Of a DNA stretch of 64,000 bases, positions 36,950 through 48,094 are shown piece after piece. Source of the DNA: Anastrepha obliqua (lineage: Eukaryota > Arthropoda > Insecta > Diptera > Tephritidae); contig NC_072893.1 in assembly GCF_027943255.1 (NCBI RefSeq), positions 57,878,001 to 57,942,000 of the forward strand, in the 5' to 3' direction. The translations under genes and the position numbers were made by a program. Positions within the stretch are counted from its first letter, which is position 1, and each line of letters opens with the position of its first letter. The notes under the pieces were generated by a model that had not been told where the DNA came from, ran no database searches, and worked only from the letters and a program-made list of their open reading frames with translations.

Positions 36950-38320
36950 ATGCTTTTTTGAGAAAATATTGGCTAACCATGGCTCCTATACAAGGGCCAT
37001 GTCGTAACCGTCCTCCTCTAGAGTAAGAAGTTCGGCTGAGGCCAGTTTGCTGCGATGAAGATTAATTTGTAGAATATTCAGCATTTGCCTTTGGTTGTAT
37101 CGCGGGGCTGGTTTCCATATCCGTTCACCTTCACGAAGGTTTAGAGAAGAAATAAGGATTTTCTGAGGTCCTGCTCAATCTCCTCTGTCACTAGCGTGTT
37201 GTGGTTTTTGCCCTTCGGATGCCGGTTTTTGAGGCGGGGATACACGCTCCCCACGCCTAACTATATTTTTCCGAAGTGTGGGTATAAAATATCTTCGGCC
37301 AACTTTCTGATTTGGAGGATGTAAATTTGTCCCTCGCCTTTAACCGGCTTGATGACCTTTAACACCCTCTAATCACCCGTTGGCACATCAGGATCTGCTG
37401 TTGTAGTAGCCGTAGCTCATTTTCTGGCTTTACCACTTGAGGGATAAGAACATTCGCTTTGGGCATAGCCGGAATACGGTAGTTCTAGCTGTCGTCCTTG
37501 GATTTATATTGACAGTAGAATCATCCTTTTGCTTTAATCTCTCACCATCTCTTGTATTCCGTTGATCGCTCCCGTTTACTCGCTAGCTCTCCCTCAATAC
37601 GGTTTTCAAACTTGGTATCCGAGGCCTCACACCTTTTTTTGTCCCTGAAGTACGCACGACATTCTTCAAACTTGACTGTTGCTCAGACCAACCTATCCTT
37701 ATTCTCCTTCGAAAGATCGGTCCGGTTTTCCAGACGAGCGCAGAGCTTGATCGCCGCCTTGTATTACGCTTTAGCCTTGAACCTCTGTTTGTTTACCTTC
37801 TCCATTATGTCGCTTTCGTGATCAAAGTCTACTGGGACTATGGCATCACTACGTTGCAGCATGCTGGCGTTGTTGTTGGAGTTACGACCCGGGTCTACAG
37901 GGACCCTGGCATCACAACTCCTTATAGTGGCAGTAGTATTACAACAGCTAGAACCTGCTCCAATCCCAGCAGAGGTGCAGTCGCTGGCGACGCGGCTTAT
38001 ACACTCACCGATCGCTTCTTCCATCGACGTTTGGGCTGATATCCCAGCCCGCCGTTTACCTTTATCGGACTCCAGCATGATTTTTATTCTGGTAATCCAA
38101 CCGTTGCATTTTATGCCTTCTGCCAGGCACCCCATAGCTATGTCTCGAGAAAGAACTAATATAGCATGAGCGTGCATATACGGCTCGTGAACTTATTTGC
38201 GCGATCATAACAAATGCGAGCTTTCTTTCGTCTTTGCTAGACGCACCGCATCTCCTGGCAGGCCGCGCCATGATCATAGACACGCTCCAAAAGATTACAA
38301 GAGAGAGACTTTCCGTTGAA
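36950..38320 (-). mobile_element. LINE 5' portion: ORF1-like frame and start of endonuclease
   Basis: The minus strand has a frame of 137 codons (38177-37764), preceded in another frame by MARPARRCGASSKDERKLAF. A further stretch, NKDRLVWATVKFEECRAYFR, is charged and coiled-coil-like. I take this as a gag-like ORF1 without visible zinc knuckles. Close to 37070-36980 comes LQINLHRSKLASAELLTLEE and then DGYDMALV, stop, EPWLANIF. This is the first motif of the AP-endonuclease domain of I/Jockey-type LINEs, in which a Gln codon has become TAG. The copy ends at about 36950, so this is an unusual 3'-truncated LINE piece. Confidence 0.62.
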
Positions 38321-40064
38321 GTACGCTGAGCAATAATAGATTATAATCTAAGAGCCTGTATTCTTAAGGTAGAATTCAATACCCAAGAAAGAAAAAATGG
38401 ATCACAAATTAAACTGTTAATTTCATTCATGACCAGCTCATACCCAGCCATAGAGCGGGTATCGTCAAAGAGTACCATCAAATGTTATTTAAACGTCACT
38501 AATTTAATTTTTTAGAGTTCCTCTTAATGGAAAACTTTAAATTCTTAAAAATAAATATATAAACCAACTCTGCTGCGATTGAAATCGCAGCTTTCATGTG
38601 AATTTATCATAGCGGTAACAAATTATTCAACAAATTTCCAGATATTATTAATGACTTCAAGCAGCTACAAACAAGTGCATGTTTGGGATTGTCAATGTAT
38701 GTATGTTTGCGTGTGCCAAATGACCATCAACAAGAGTGGGAATGTGCATAACATGCCAAGGAACTCAGTGGTGAGGCCAAGGGAGAAAAGCAAAGGACAT
38801 ATGGATGGACGCATGCTGACAGAGGCATTATAAACGGATTGGAGGCCGTAGCCGCAGGCAGAGACACCAAAAACAACACCAAAGATTGTGTTGTGTGTAT
38901 GCATGCATTACATACAAACATATATTTTATTATGAATTTTTTTTTTTGCTTTGGAAAATTTATGTACATACATATGTAAGTTATATGGTACTTCTGTGAG
39001 TTACAAAATAAATACGGTCAGTTGTGCGAATGCTTTCTTTTTTCGCATGTACATACATATGTATACACAGATGTGTAACATTAATATCGTCTGTACGAGT
39101 ATGTACTTCAAAGTATTCATATATACATACATATATATTTAATACTCATACTTGTATGCACATTCAGAATATGCAAGCCGACTTAAATGCCATATATAGT
39201 AAATGTGCATATGTGTGTTGGCACAGACTTTCGGTTTCGGAAATGTAAATGGTCATCGCCAGCTGCACTGTGGCTAGCAGAGTTCGCATTCGCGGGCAGC
39301 AAGGAAATCCTCACTAAGAGCTTCAGCATTTTACTATACTTTAATTGTTGTAAAAAACCACGATTACGTCCGAATTGTACAGTACATACATATTAACGTA
39401 TATTTGTTTGTGAATATGTATGCTTTAAAATTCACCAAAACTGCCGTAGTAAATATTGAATATTTTACCTCAGAATATAAAATAATAATAAAATATTGCA
39501 GACGGGGAGAAGAGGCGTACCCTTTTATAAGTTTTGTGGAATTTTCAATTTATTTACACGGTAGACAATATTTTTCTCAGAGGTCTTTCTTCAAGCATGG
39601 GTTGTATATAGAAAAGTGGTTTCTCAGTTTCCTCAGGTTGATGATTTTAAGCGTTTATTTCTTTCAATTTAAACTACAAATTCGCCCATGCAAACTACAA
39701 GGTCGCCCATGAGTATTTGAAATACCAAAACTAATTTAAATACAAATATTTTAACCTTCAAAAGGTCTTCCTCTTTCTGGAATTTATTTAATCCAAAAAC
39801 TTCCGATAGGTTGCGCTTTGGGGCAAAAAACGTTAAGAAAAATGTATTTAAAATATTTTAATGGTTTTTTTTTTCAAATAAGTTAAAAAAAAATACAGAT
39901 ATACGAATCTTTTACTTTTCCCTCTAAGCCACCTATACAAAAATTCTTAATTTAAGTAAACAAAAAAATTAATTTCAATTTTTTATTTAAAATTTTTTTA
40001 AGTTTTTTTTTCTTTGCACCAAATACAATTTTTTGTTTTGGGCCTGCAATATGCATTGAACTTA
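38321..40064. other. Non-coding with low-complexity runs
   Basis: From 38880 to 39200 there are repeated acatacatatgtatg-type runs. Otherwise AT-rich without coding motifs. Confidence 0.42.
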
Positions 40065-41180
40065 TCGTACAAGCACCTGTGTTCAAAAGTTTAAACAATG
40101 ACTTCTTTTATATTTTTGAAAATATAGTACATTTTACAATATAATAAAAAAAATAAAAAAAGTTAACAAATTAAAAAAAAAAATACATCAAAATGTGCAA
40201 ATTTCTATTCAGTATTTTAAAATATTTAAGGTATGCAGCTTTATAGCCCATTCCTATTGAGAGGTGCAATAAGTGTTGCCGTAACCATAACCTTAGCCGC
40301 AACATTACAGCATTTGTCGATTAGTCATGCTGTAACCATAAACAGCTGATATTGAATTAGAATTAGTTACATTTGCATTTTGTCATAAAAATACGAATAA
40401 TTTTTTTACTAAGTCAATTAATTTTTCGTCATTCATTTCTCATATCCAAATTTTTATCGGAAATATGAAATATTATAAAGTAAAGTAAAGTATTTTACAG
40501 CTGCTTATAGTTACGGGGAAAAACCAAAACTCAATAGATACATTCAACTACGGTTATGGTTATGGCGTTATGGGTTGGTCCATATAATCGTTTACAGTTA
40601 CTCTCATATGTCTGATCAGAACAGCTGATTGCTATGGTTACGGTTATGGCTGCGGTACGGCAGCAGCTTGAATGAGATCTTCCAATTTAAATTGCTACAT
40701 TTCTCAGTTGCAAGGAAAGAATTTTCTGTACTATTGAACCCTTCCTTTTAGGTTAGATAGATGTAAATGACAATTTAATTATTTCTTGATTTTAATAGTC
40801 AGCTCGAAATCATAAACTTCTAAAAATAATTTTTTTTTAAATATTGGTAGAAAAAAATAGGGTGCTAGTTTTTTCGCTGAGGTGTTGAACTTTTCGTTCC
40901 ATATAAAAGCCTTCCGAACACGTGCTTTATACTCACATACAAGGCAATTCTCAATATAATTACTATGCAAAGAAAAAAAATTGTCCAAAATTAACACACT
41001 TGATGAGCATTGAAGAAGGAGTTAAAAACTGCATACCTTGAAATTTTCTCAAGACTCTAATTAAAAAGCTGAAATTTAAAAAACGCAAACAAGGTGAAAA
41101 ATATTGAGTTTAAAGGGAAATATACACTGAAAATTCAAATGCCATTCAGAAAGTCCTAGCTTCTTATTTCTAACACCAAT
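40065..41180. repeat. Foldback element split by an insertion
   Basis: The left arm has gtatgcagctttatagccca near 40231. The right arm, in reverse complement, has gaaaatttcaaggtatgcag near 41030. The left arm is broken after gtgcaataagtg and resumes at cagcttgaatgag, where the copy at 59390 reads aaagtgcaagcttgaag without a break. Confidence 0.45.
40276..40668. mobile_element. Inverted-repeat element of ccataacc type
   Basis: Left part gccgtaaccataacc and right part, in reverse complement, gccataaccgtaaccatag are inverted. Both sides also carry an aacagctgat motif near the arms. About 390 bp, without an open frame. It interrupts the foldback arm. Confidence 0.5.
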
Positions 41181-41651
41181 AAAAAACTTCAAATTATTTG
41201 ATATTCAACTAAATGACAGGCCTGTTAGTACACACAGGTATGCAAAACTCGTTTTTAAACTGGAAGTCAAGATTTTTGAATGCTTTTCAAATTTCACAGT
41301 TCGATTCTCCTTCGCTCACATAACCTATAGTTAAGAGGACCCGGTGTTATAGAAATTTAAAGAAATCGATTTTTTTGTTTTTTCGATATCTCGATTGTAT
41401 AGTATCTTAAGAATATACTGTGAAGATTTCATGCGGGAATTCCCAATATTATAGCTTCTACAGCCCATTAACTAGATAGAGCTCATTTATCTCGAAACAT
41501 CTTTTTTCGGAATGGTCTTGTCCAAAAATATTCAACCGAATCGTCGGAAATTTTAATCACAAAAATTTTTTAATTTTTTTATTCTAGTACGGGACAAAGC
41601 TACAGTCACACTGAATACAAATTTTTTTGTTTTTTGTGTTTCAGATAAATA
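41181..41651. other. Non-coding spacer
   Basis: AT-rich, no gene recognised. Confidence 0.4.
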
Positions 41652-42446
41652 AAGGGTTATTTTTAAGCTATTATCTTTTTAAACAGTTGGGTTAAACAGC
41701 TGACGCACGTTTCGTGTTTTGTTTCACTGTCAAACATCTTCAGTTTGGCCTATAATTTAACTAAGAATTGTCTTACAAACGAACAACGCTTGCAAATCAT
41801 TGAATTTTATTATAAAAATGCGTGTTCTGTAAATAAGCAGAATTGTCGATTTTGGAGTGAAGATCGGCCAGAAGAATTGCAAGAGCTACCAATTTATCCA
41901 GAAAGGGTCACAGTTTGGTGCGGTTTATGGGCTGGAGGTATCATTGGACCGTACTTTTTCAAAGATGCTGTGAATCGTAACGTAACTGTGAATGGTAAGC
42001 GCTACCGTGAAATGATATCAACCTTTTTTTTGCCCAAAATGCAAGAGCTTGACTTGCATGACATCTGGCTTCAGCGAGACGATGCCACATGCCACGCAGC
42101 ACGCGTAACAATGGACTTGTTGAGAGGCGAGTTCGGTGAACATTTTATTTCTATGTTAAAGCTCATGTCTATTCAGACAAGCCTGCTTCAACTAACGCAA
42201 TGGAAGACAACATTAAAGCATTTACTATATATGTGAGATACCGGCCGAAACATTGGAAAGAGTATACCAAAATTGGACTAAGCGGATGGACCATTTGAAG
42301 CGCATTCGCAGTCAACCTTTGCATGAAATAATCTTCAAACATTAAATTATATGGACTGTACTATAGATTTAAATAAAAATTAAATTTCTGAATTCTACGT
42401 GTGTTTTTTTGAAAAACTTTCCTATAGCTCTTAAAAAATCGCCTTT
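41652..42446 (+). mobile_element. Internally deleted DD41D-type element
   Basis: Ends aagggttatttttaagctat and (reverse complement of right) aaaggcgattttttaagagc, each beside TA. The frame starts at 41745 with LTNEQRLQIIEFYYKNACSV and continues directly into NKQNCRFWSEDRPEELQEL, so the part from the first helix-turn-helix to just beyond the first catalytic Asp has been removed in frame. The second block reads QRDDATCHAARVTMDLL. The third block is broken by a frameshift near 42160, after which the C-terminal ETLERVYQNWTKRMDHLKR-like end is readable. A third rosa-like family. Confidence 0.85.
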
Positions 42447-44145
42447 TAGAAGAGTCAAACTGGGCAACACCGTACAGGTCCAATTTATCACGAGGGTCAA
42501 CTTCAGCGCCATTTTTTAGAATTTTTAAATTAAAACCTTTTTTTCATTTTTCTATGTAACGGAAGTTAAATAAAAATCTTAAAAAATTTAAATATCGTTT
42601 TTCATTTTTTTATTGTAAAAAAACTTCATAAAAATACTCTAAATTTTCGAGCTGTAGACCATCAGTCTTTGCCATCTTACTATGTTGTTAATTTCCAATA
42701 TATTATATTAAGAGCGGTATCCAAATTTCTTTGTAAGAGTATTTTAGGTGCAATTATTGAAAAAATTTTGTTGAATATGTTGTAAATCATTATTTGTTTT
42801 TTTTTTTTTAATATTATTAACGAAATTGTTTTTAAGTGTAAGTAAATAAAAAGTATTTTAAATAAAATTTTGTAGTTGATTTTCCTTGTCTTCGTGTCAA
42901 CAAAATTTTTTCCATGTTTAGAAAGGTCGACACCATGGCAAAGTCGTTCAACTACTGTGCGCTATTCTTATACGCACGCTCTATTGGTGCTTTGTCCTTC
43001 TACTAGTAGTACTGGCAGGCCCTTTTGAGTTTTCTATAGACGTAATCAAATTTTGAATAGCCCCAGCTGATGTGGGCTGTCAATTACATCAAGACAGCAT
43101 ACCAATTCTGAATTTGGACCAAACAACATGAACAATTCCGGGTGGATAAATTTCTATCTAAGCTACAAATATGCAAGAATTGTACTAAAATGGACCAGTA
43201 ACACGATTTTTCGAAATATGTCGTTTCGAGCACCGATTACCTAACCAGTAAGTTTTTGTTTTTTTTTTTTTGTTTTTTGGAAATGCACTTTTTTTATTTA
43301 TTCAGTACAACGAGTATGAATCGGAATATAGTAATGAATTTTCTATGTAAAAAGTATCCCATAACCTGCTCAAAAAATTAGTTTACCTATCAGTGAAAGT
43401 CGCATTAATTTAGCCGCCCCGAATAATTGTGCCTTCAATCAGACTAACCGACAAAGCTTATCTGCACAGTGCCAGTGTTGAATAAACCACATACCTGCAC
43501 ACATTTATATTTGTGGTCCACTGAAATACTTGTTCTCTTTCATAGCAGCTGCTGCCTCATTCTCCACTGCCTTTTTTGTTGATCATACGCCGCGCTGGCC
43601 TAAAATGCATTTGAATTACTTCCACAAAATTTTTCACAATTTAATTTGTATGCACACAAACAAACATAACACCCGCAATGCACGCACACATGCACCAGTG
43701 CATGCCAACACAAGCACTTGTGCATTTACTGTTTGTGTTGTTTGCGGCCATGTTTGCATTGTTTGACCTGCTGGCGTCAGTCGTCAGCATTGTTCGCTTC
43801 GCATCATTCAAACGCACTTCCTTTGCCACACTTCCGCTTCTCACTGAATTACTTGCTTCACATTTTTTGTTGTTGTGCCCTCTTTCTGTCGTACGGCACT
43901 CTGTTTCTTAGCCTATTTCCAACTGCATTTCACATCCCATCATCGTCGTAAGCGTCAGCATTGCCGTTCATTTCAGTCTTACCCATTGTCTTGCTGACCT
44001 CTCACCCCTTTTTTGTTCCGACTGTGGTTAGCTTGTTTGTCAATCTGTTTATTCACTTACCATAATCCACAAGTAACGCAGTAGCTCTTGTAACAACCTG
44101 CCATACGTTTGCACATACAAGGGTGCATATATTTTTATATAAATA
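42447..44145. other. Non-coding, no gene recognised
   Basis: Nothing convincing. The hydrophobic frames at 43678-43951 overlap in several phases and show no gene signature. Confidence 0.42.
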
Positions 44146-44622
44146 AAGGGTATTTCAAAAGTGACGCCAAGAAGTCAGTAGTGAGTAATTCTTAGATGGT
44201 CTTTTTTTCATGTCATCTTTAACATTTGTCAAGTAGTTAAAATTGTTGAAACTTATTATGAAAATGGTCAACCTTTAAGAACCTTTTGGTGGATATAATC
44301 GTTCGAATGAGTCCAAGGTTGGAGAAAAAATTTTAAGAAACAGGTCCCGTCGAGAATAGAAAAAGGACTGGCAAACCAAAAACTGGACTTCAGTTGAGAA
44401 TATTGTTGCTGATCAACCTACACCATCGATATCTGGACGTTTTCAAAAGATAGTCATTCATATTTGACGGAATCTACCTGTATACGTAATCATGGTTGGC
44501 ATTTAAATTATGCCATTTCTCACGAATAGTTGTTAAGAGCCGTATTTTGAATAAAAAATAATTAAATCTGAAAGTATCATTATTTTAAAACAACATCTAG
44601 ATACGTCTTTTGAAAAACCCTT
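44146..44622 (+). mobile_element. Internally deleted DD41D-like element, copy B
   Basis: The left end aagggtatttcaaaagtgac and the right end (reverse complement aagggtttttcaaaagacg) are clean inverted repeats, with TA on both sides (44144-44145 and 44623-44624). The interior starts VKIVETYYENGQPLRT, the N-terminal helix of a rosa-like transposase, and keeps KETGPVENRKRTGKPK in a shifted frame. The catalytic part is gone. Best preserved of the three copies. Confidence 0.75.
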
Positions 44623-46058
44623 TATTATATAAATTCATGTGCATATATTTGTAAGCATTCGTTAACAATTGCGCTTTCCACTGCTGTATTGCGGTGTCTG
44701 TGATGCAGCTGAGCAAATGATGTGAGGTCATCGCTGCTCACACGCACTGTTGCAATATATAAATAAATACACACTACATAGCTTCTGCAGTTGCTGCTAG
44801 CCGAGTTTTTACTTGTGTTGGCTACCTATTATTTATTTATTTAGCTATCGTCGGGTGAAAGATAAGTGCTTGTAAGTAGTTTGAGTAGGAATGACATAAG
44901 TTTTCTCTTACTTAGATCAGCACCTTAATTCACTCAGCCTCGCTGCTTTCTCTACAAATTAAAGGATTTGATTAGCAAAGCTTATTCAGTTTACGAACTG
45001 TATGAACTGCCGCTAGTTAGATCAGAGGTCATATATAATATACTGTAATCGAACTTAAAGGAAACTTTCCAATTTCTAATATGCAGATTCGAAAAAAATA
45101 TTTGTTGGGTGTTAAAGGCAAACCTGTTAAATAAGGATCAATAACGACAATAATTACGCAGTACTACGGTGGTTACTTGAAAAGAACAAATGCTAATAAT
45201 TATGAAAGAGAATGTCTCCCAGACCATCTTTGCCGAAAATGGTACTAGTCCAGAAAGTTTGAATTTATTTTACGAAGGATAAAGTTTTAAAATATTCAGC
45301 GAAAATGCGAATAGTTTATCACAAATATCGCGAATAAAAGTACTCCTAATAAAATTTTTGAAATGACGCCTCTGTGGTTGAATTTAACTAGGCTTTTTTT
45401 GTACTAAATTCTAACCCTCTAACTTTTAGTAGGCATTTTTGACCCGTTCTCAAAACAACTATAATGAAAGGTTATTAAAGAAAGTCACTTGAAGAATTAC
45501 AATGTTTCAGTAAAATTTTAAGCAAACAATTTCACAGGGGTCGCCGAAGATGAAACATTCGAACGGGCTAAGATACGTGCGTATGAAAGTTTAGTTTTTA
45601 GACTAATGTTTACACATTTGGAGATCTTTACTTATACATTGCGAACACCTACAAATGTTGGGGACCATTTCAGGAGATAGGTTTGCATGGAACGCAATTT
45701 TTAGACCTTCTGTTGTGCATACAATTTTGACGTGAGAAATACAAAATGCACCCTATACAAATGGAATTTTCAATATTTCAAAAAATGGAATAACGTTCTA
45801 CTGCTTTCAGAGTAAGAGTAAGTTCAAGAAAATTGGCAATAAATAAATAATTTTTTTAATTTGAGGACCTTTCAGAGAAGAAGACTATTGAGCGCTTTCT
45901 CTGTTAATGTCTGGGTCTGACAGCTAGACGGTTAAGGCCACTGGGTCGTCCTTTCTTCGACAGCCTGGGGCAGTGCTCTAACCTAATTCGCATCAATCTT
46001 CTCCATTACATCAACAGCGCTGGTTAGCTGTAGATATCTGACCATTGGAGATCCCACA
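44623..46058. other. Non-coding, no gene recognised
   Basis: AT-rich and unique-looking; no motif seen. Confidence 0.42.
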
Positions 46059-46191
46059 ATGGTATCAGAGGTTAGACAATTGGTTGGATACAAAATGAAC
46101 AATGGAAACATATCAATATGTGACACAGACGACGCTGTTTTGTTAGCTGATTGCGAAGATAATCCGCAAAGGCTTTTGCTTTGTTATAATA

Positions 46192-47461
46192 GGACTATGA
46201 ATAAGTTCGTGCGGTTTTACAACAGATGGCGTAACTTGATTATTATTCCATCGATCCACATTTCCAAACATTCATTGGAGAGCTACTGTCGTAAGGCACA
46301 AACGTCAGTATAAGTTTTTTATTTGAAGCGTAAACAACAATATTTTTACCACACTTGAAAATGTCGAATTTCGTGCCAAATAATGTGTTTTTGCGGGGAA
46401 TTCTTTAATATGAAGAAAAAAGCAGCCGAAAGTCATCGTATCTTGGTGGAAGTTTATGGTGAGCATGCTCTAGCTGAGCGAACGTGCCAGAAGTGGTTTG
46501 CACGCTTTAAAAGTGGTGATTTTGGCTTGGAAGACGAAGAACGCGAGGGTGCGCCGCCAAAGTTCATGGATACCGAATTGGAGGAATTGCTCGATCAAGA
46601 TCCGGCTCAAACGCAAGAAGAGGTTGCAAAAACTTTGGGAGTTGATCAATCAACCATTTCCAAACGTTTAAAAGCCATGGGAATGATCCGAAAGGTAGGC
46701 CATTGGGTGCCGTATGAATTGAAGCCAAGAGACGTTGAACGCCGTTTTATGGCATGCGAACAACTGCTTCAACGGCACAAAAGAAAGGGTTTTTTGCATC
46801 GAATTGTGACTGGCGATGAAAAGTGGGTCCATTACGACAATCCAAAACGTCGGGCAACGTATGGATACCCTGGCCATGCTTCAACATCGACGTCGGCGCA
46901 GAATATTCATGGCCTGAAGGTTATGCTGTGTATCTGGTGGGACCAGCTGGGTGTTGTGTATTATGAGCTACTGAAACCGAATGAAACGATTACGGGGGAT
47001 GTCTACCGACGACAATTGATGCGTTTGAGCCGAGCACTGCGAGAAAAACGGCCGCAATACGCCGATAGACACGACAAAGTTATTTTGCAACATGACAATG
47101 CTCGGCCACATGTTGCACAAGTGGTCAAAACATACTTAGAAACGCTCAAATGGGATGTCCTACCCCACCCGCCGTATAGTCCAGACCTTGCGCCATCCGA
47201 TTACTATCTCTTCCGATCGATGCAACATGGCCTGGCTGACCAGCACTTCCGTAATTACGATGAAGTCAAAAAATGGATCGATTCGTGGATTGCGGCAAAA
47301 CCGACCGAATTTTTCACAAAGGGAATCCGTGAATTGCCAGAAAGATGGGAAAAAGTAGTAGTAAGCGATGGACAATACTTTGAATATTAAATTTGTAACC
47401 ATTTTACGTCAATAAAGTTTCAAATTTCGGAAAAAAAACCGCACGAACTTATTCATAGTCC
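46192..47461 (+). mobile_element. mariner element, copy 2 (1270 bp)
   Basis: Same ends and length as copy 1, bounded by TA at 46190-46191 and 47462-47463. Orientation is opposite to copy 1. It lies inside a LINE fragment, which gives a second proof of its borders. Confidence 0.96.
46383..47390 (+). CDS. mariner transposase, D,D34D (copy 2)
   Basis: A 335-residue frame identical to copy 1 except residue 16, which is Glu (the family's usual residue is Ala-Glu at this place, AAESH). All catalytic aspartates (145, 238, 273) and the WVPYEL linker are intact. The same N-terminal problem is present: ATG 46361 opens MSNFVPNNVFLRGIL and stops at 46406-46408, overlapping the long frame in a different phase. 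Comparison with the general mariner pattern puts FVPN...L and the FFNMKKKAA part in one chain. Either a small deletion joined them out of frame before the copies spread, or the protein really begins at the internal ATG. If functional, it would act in trans on both copies. Confidence 0.9.
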   Translation: MCFCGEFFNMKKKAAESHRILVEVYGEHALAERTCQKWFARFKSGDFGLEDEEREGAPPKFMDTELEELLDQDPAQTQEEVAKTLGVDQSTISKRLKAMGMIRKVGHWVPYELKPRDVERRFMACEQLLQRHKRKGFLHRIVTGDEKWVHYDNPKRRATYGYPGHASTSTSAQNIHGLKVMLCIWWDQLGVVYYELLKPNETITGDVYRRQLMRLSRALREKRPQYADRHDKVILQHDNARPHVAQVVKTYLETLKWDVLPHPPYSPDLAPSDYYLFRSMQHGLADQHFRNYDEVKKWIDSWIAAKPTEFFTKGIRELPERWEKVVVSDGQYFEY

Positions 47462-47660
47462 TATTAACTTGCATAAAATACAATATGGAAGTTTCAACGG
47501 AAAAAACTAAATCTTGCACAGATATCAGGGTGTCTGCAAGAAACCGTGGAAACATGGAAAATAAAACACGAATCTACAAAACAGTTGAACGGCCGATATT
47601 GACTTATGGAGCAGAAGCTCGTGCAGAAAGCATGAAACAAATTGAAAAGTTTGTATAGAC

Positions 47661-47984
47661 TTCATTTTTCATAGAATTAATTAAATTAAAAAGAATTAAT
47701 CTAAAATATACGTGTCTCACTCGCCGAACTAAGACGGAGTATATAGACTTCTTGCATGATGTATCTATTTGAAAGTTAAGTTAAATTTATAATAATAGTA
47801 ATAAAACATTATAATAATCGTAAGCATGTACTGGCTGCTACACTTTGTTTCTTGAATCTAGATATAAGTATTTTTGATATATTTAAGAAATAATAACAAT
47901 AATAATATATTCCAAATAAAATAAATGATTCTCCATAATATTTACATTTTTTAAAAATCGATATTTCTGTCCTTTTCTTTGCAG
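47661..47984. other. Non-coding intron end before the first DIP exon
   Basis: AT-rich and ending in a pyrimidine tract (ccttttctttgcag) that serves as the 3' splice site of the next exon. Confidence 0.6.
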
Positions 47985-48094
47985 AAAGTTTCACCTTTCA
48001 ACCTGAATTTGTGGAAAGCATATCAAATGTCTCAGTAGCAGTGGGTCGAGATGCTACATTCACATGCCATGTGCGACATTTGGGTGGTTATAGG
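47985..48094 (+). CDS. DIP-family Ig protein, exon a (start of Ig1)
   Basis: Exon of a cell-surface immunoglobulin protein of the Dpr-interacting protein (DIP)/lachesin type, which in Drosophila binds Dpr proteins on other neurons to specify synaptic partners. The exon begins with two bases of a split codon, then SFTFQPEFVESISNVSVAVG and RDATFTCHVRHLGGYR. F-V-E-x-I-x-N-V-S-V-x-x-G-R-D-A-x-F-T-C is the first-strand pattern of DIP Ig1, with the first disulfide cysteine in FTCHV. The 3' splice site is ctttgcag and the donor gtaagt; the exon ends in phase 0. Upstream signal-peptide exons were not found. The paralogue was not fixed. Confidence 0.92.

Larger units (their letters stand above)
46059..47660 (+). 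mobile_element. LINE reverse transcriptase fragment interrupted by mariner copy 2
   Basis: Left part (46059-46191): VGYKMNNGNISICDTDDAVL and then LADCEDNPQRLLLCYN, in which the catalytic YADD is DTDD. Right part (47462-47660): NMEVSTEKTKSCTD and later KTRIYKTVERPILTYGAEAR. In intact relatives these two parts are adjacent (F-N-M-x-I-S-x-x-K-T-K follows the L-Q-x-L-L-x-x-F-N block). The element between 46192 and 47461 is the mariner. The LINE was already 5'-truncated and has a further deletion before RIYK. Confidence 0.85.

Noticed and set aside
38880..39200. Repeated acatacatatgtatg runs as a CRISPR-like or satellite array
   Set aside because: Units are irregular, palindromic and without spacers of constant size; common low-complexity sequence in fly DNA.
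43678..43951. Overlapping hydrophobic frames that look like small membrane proteins
   Set aside because: Several phases are open at once because of T- and C-rich composition; no conserved motif and no promoter.
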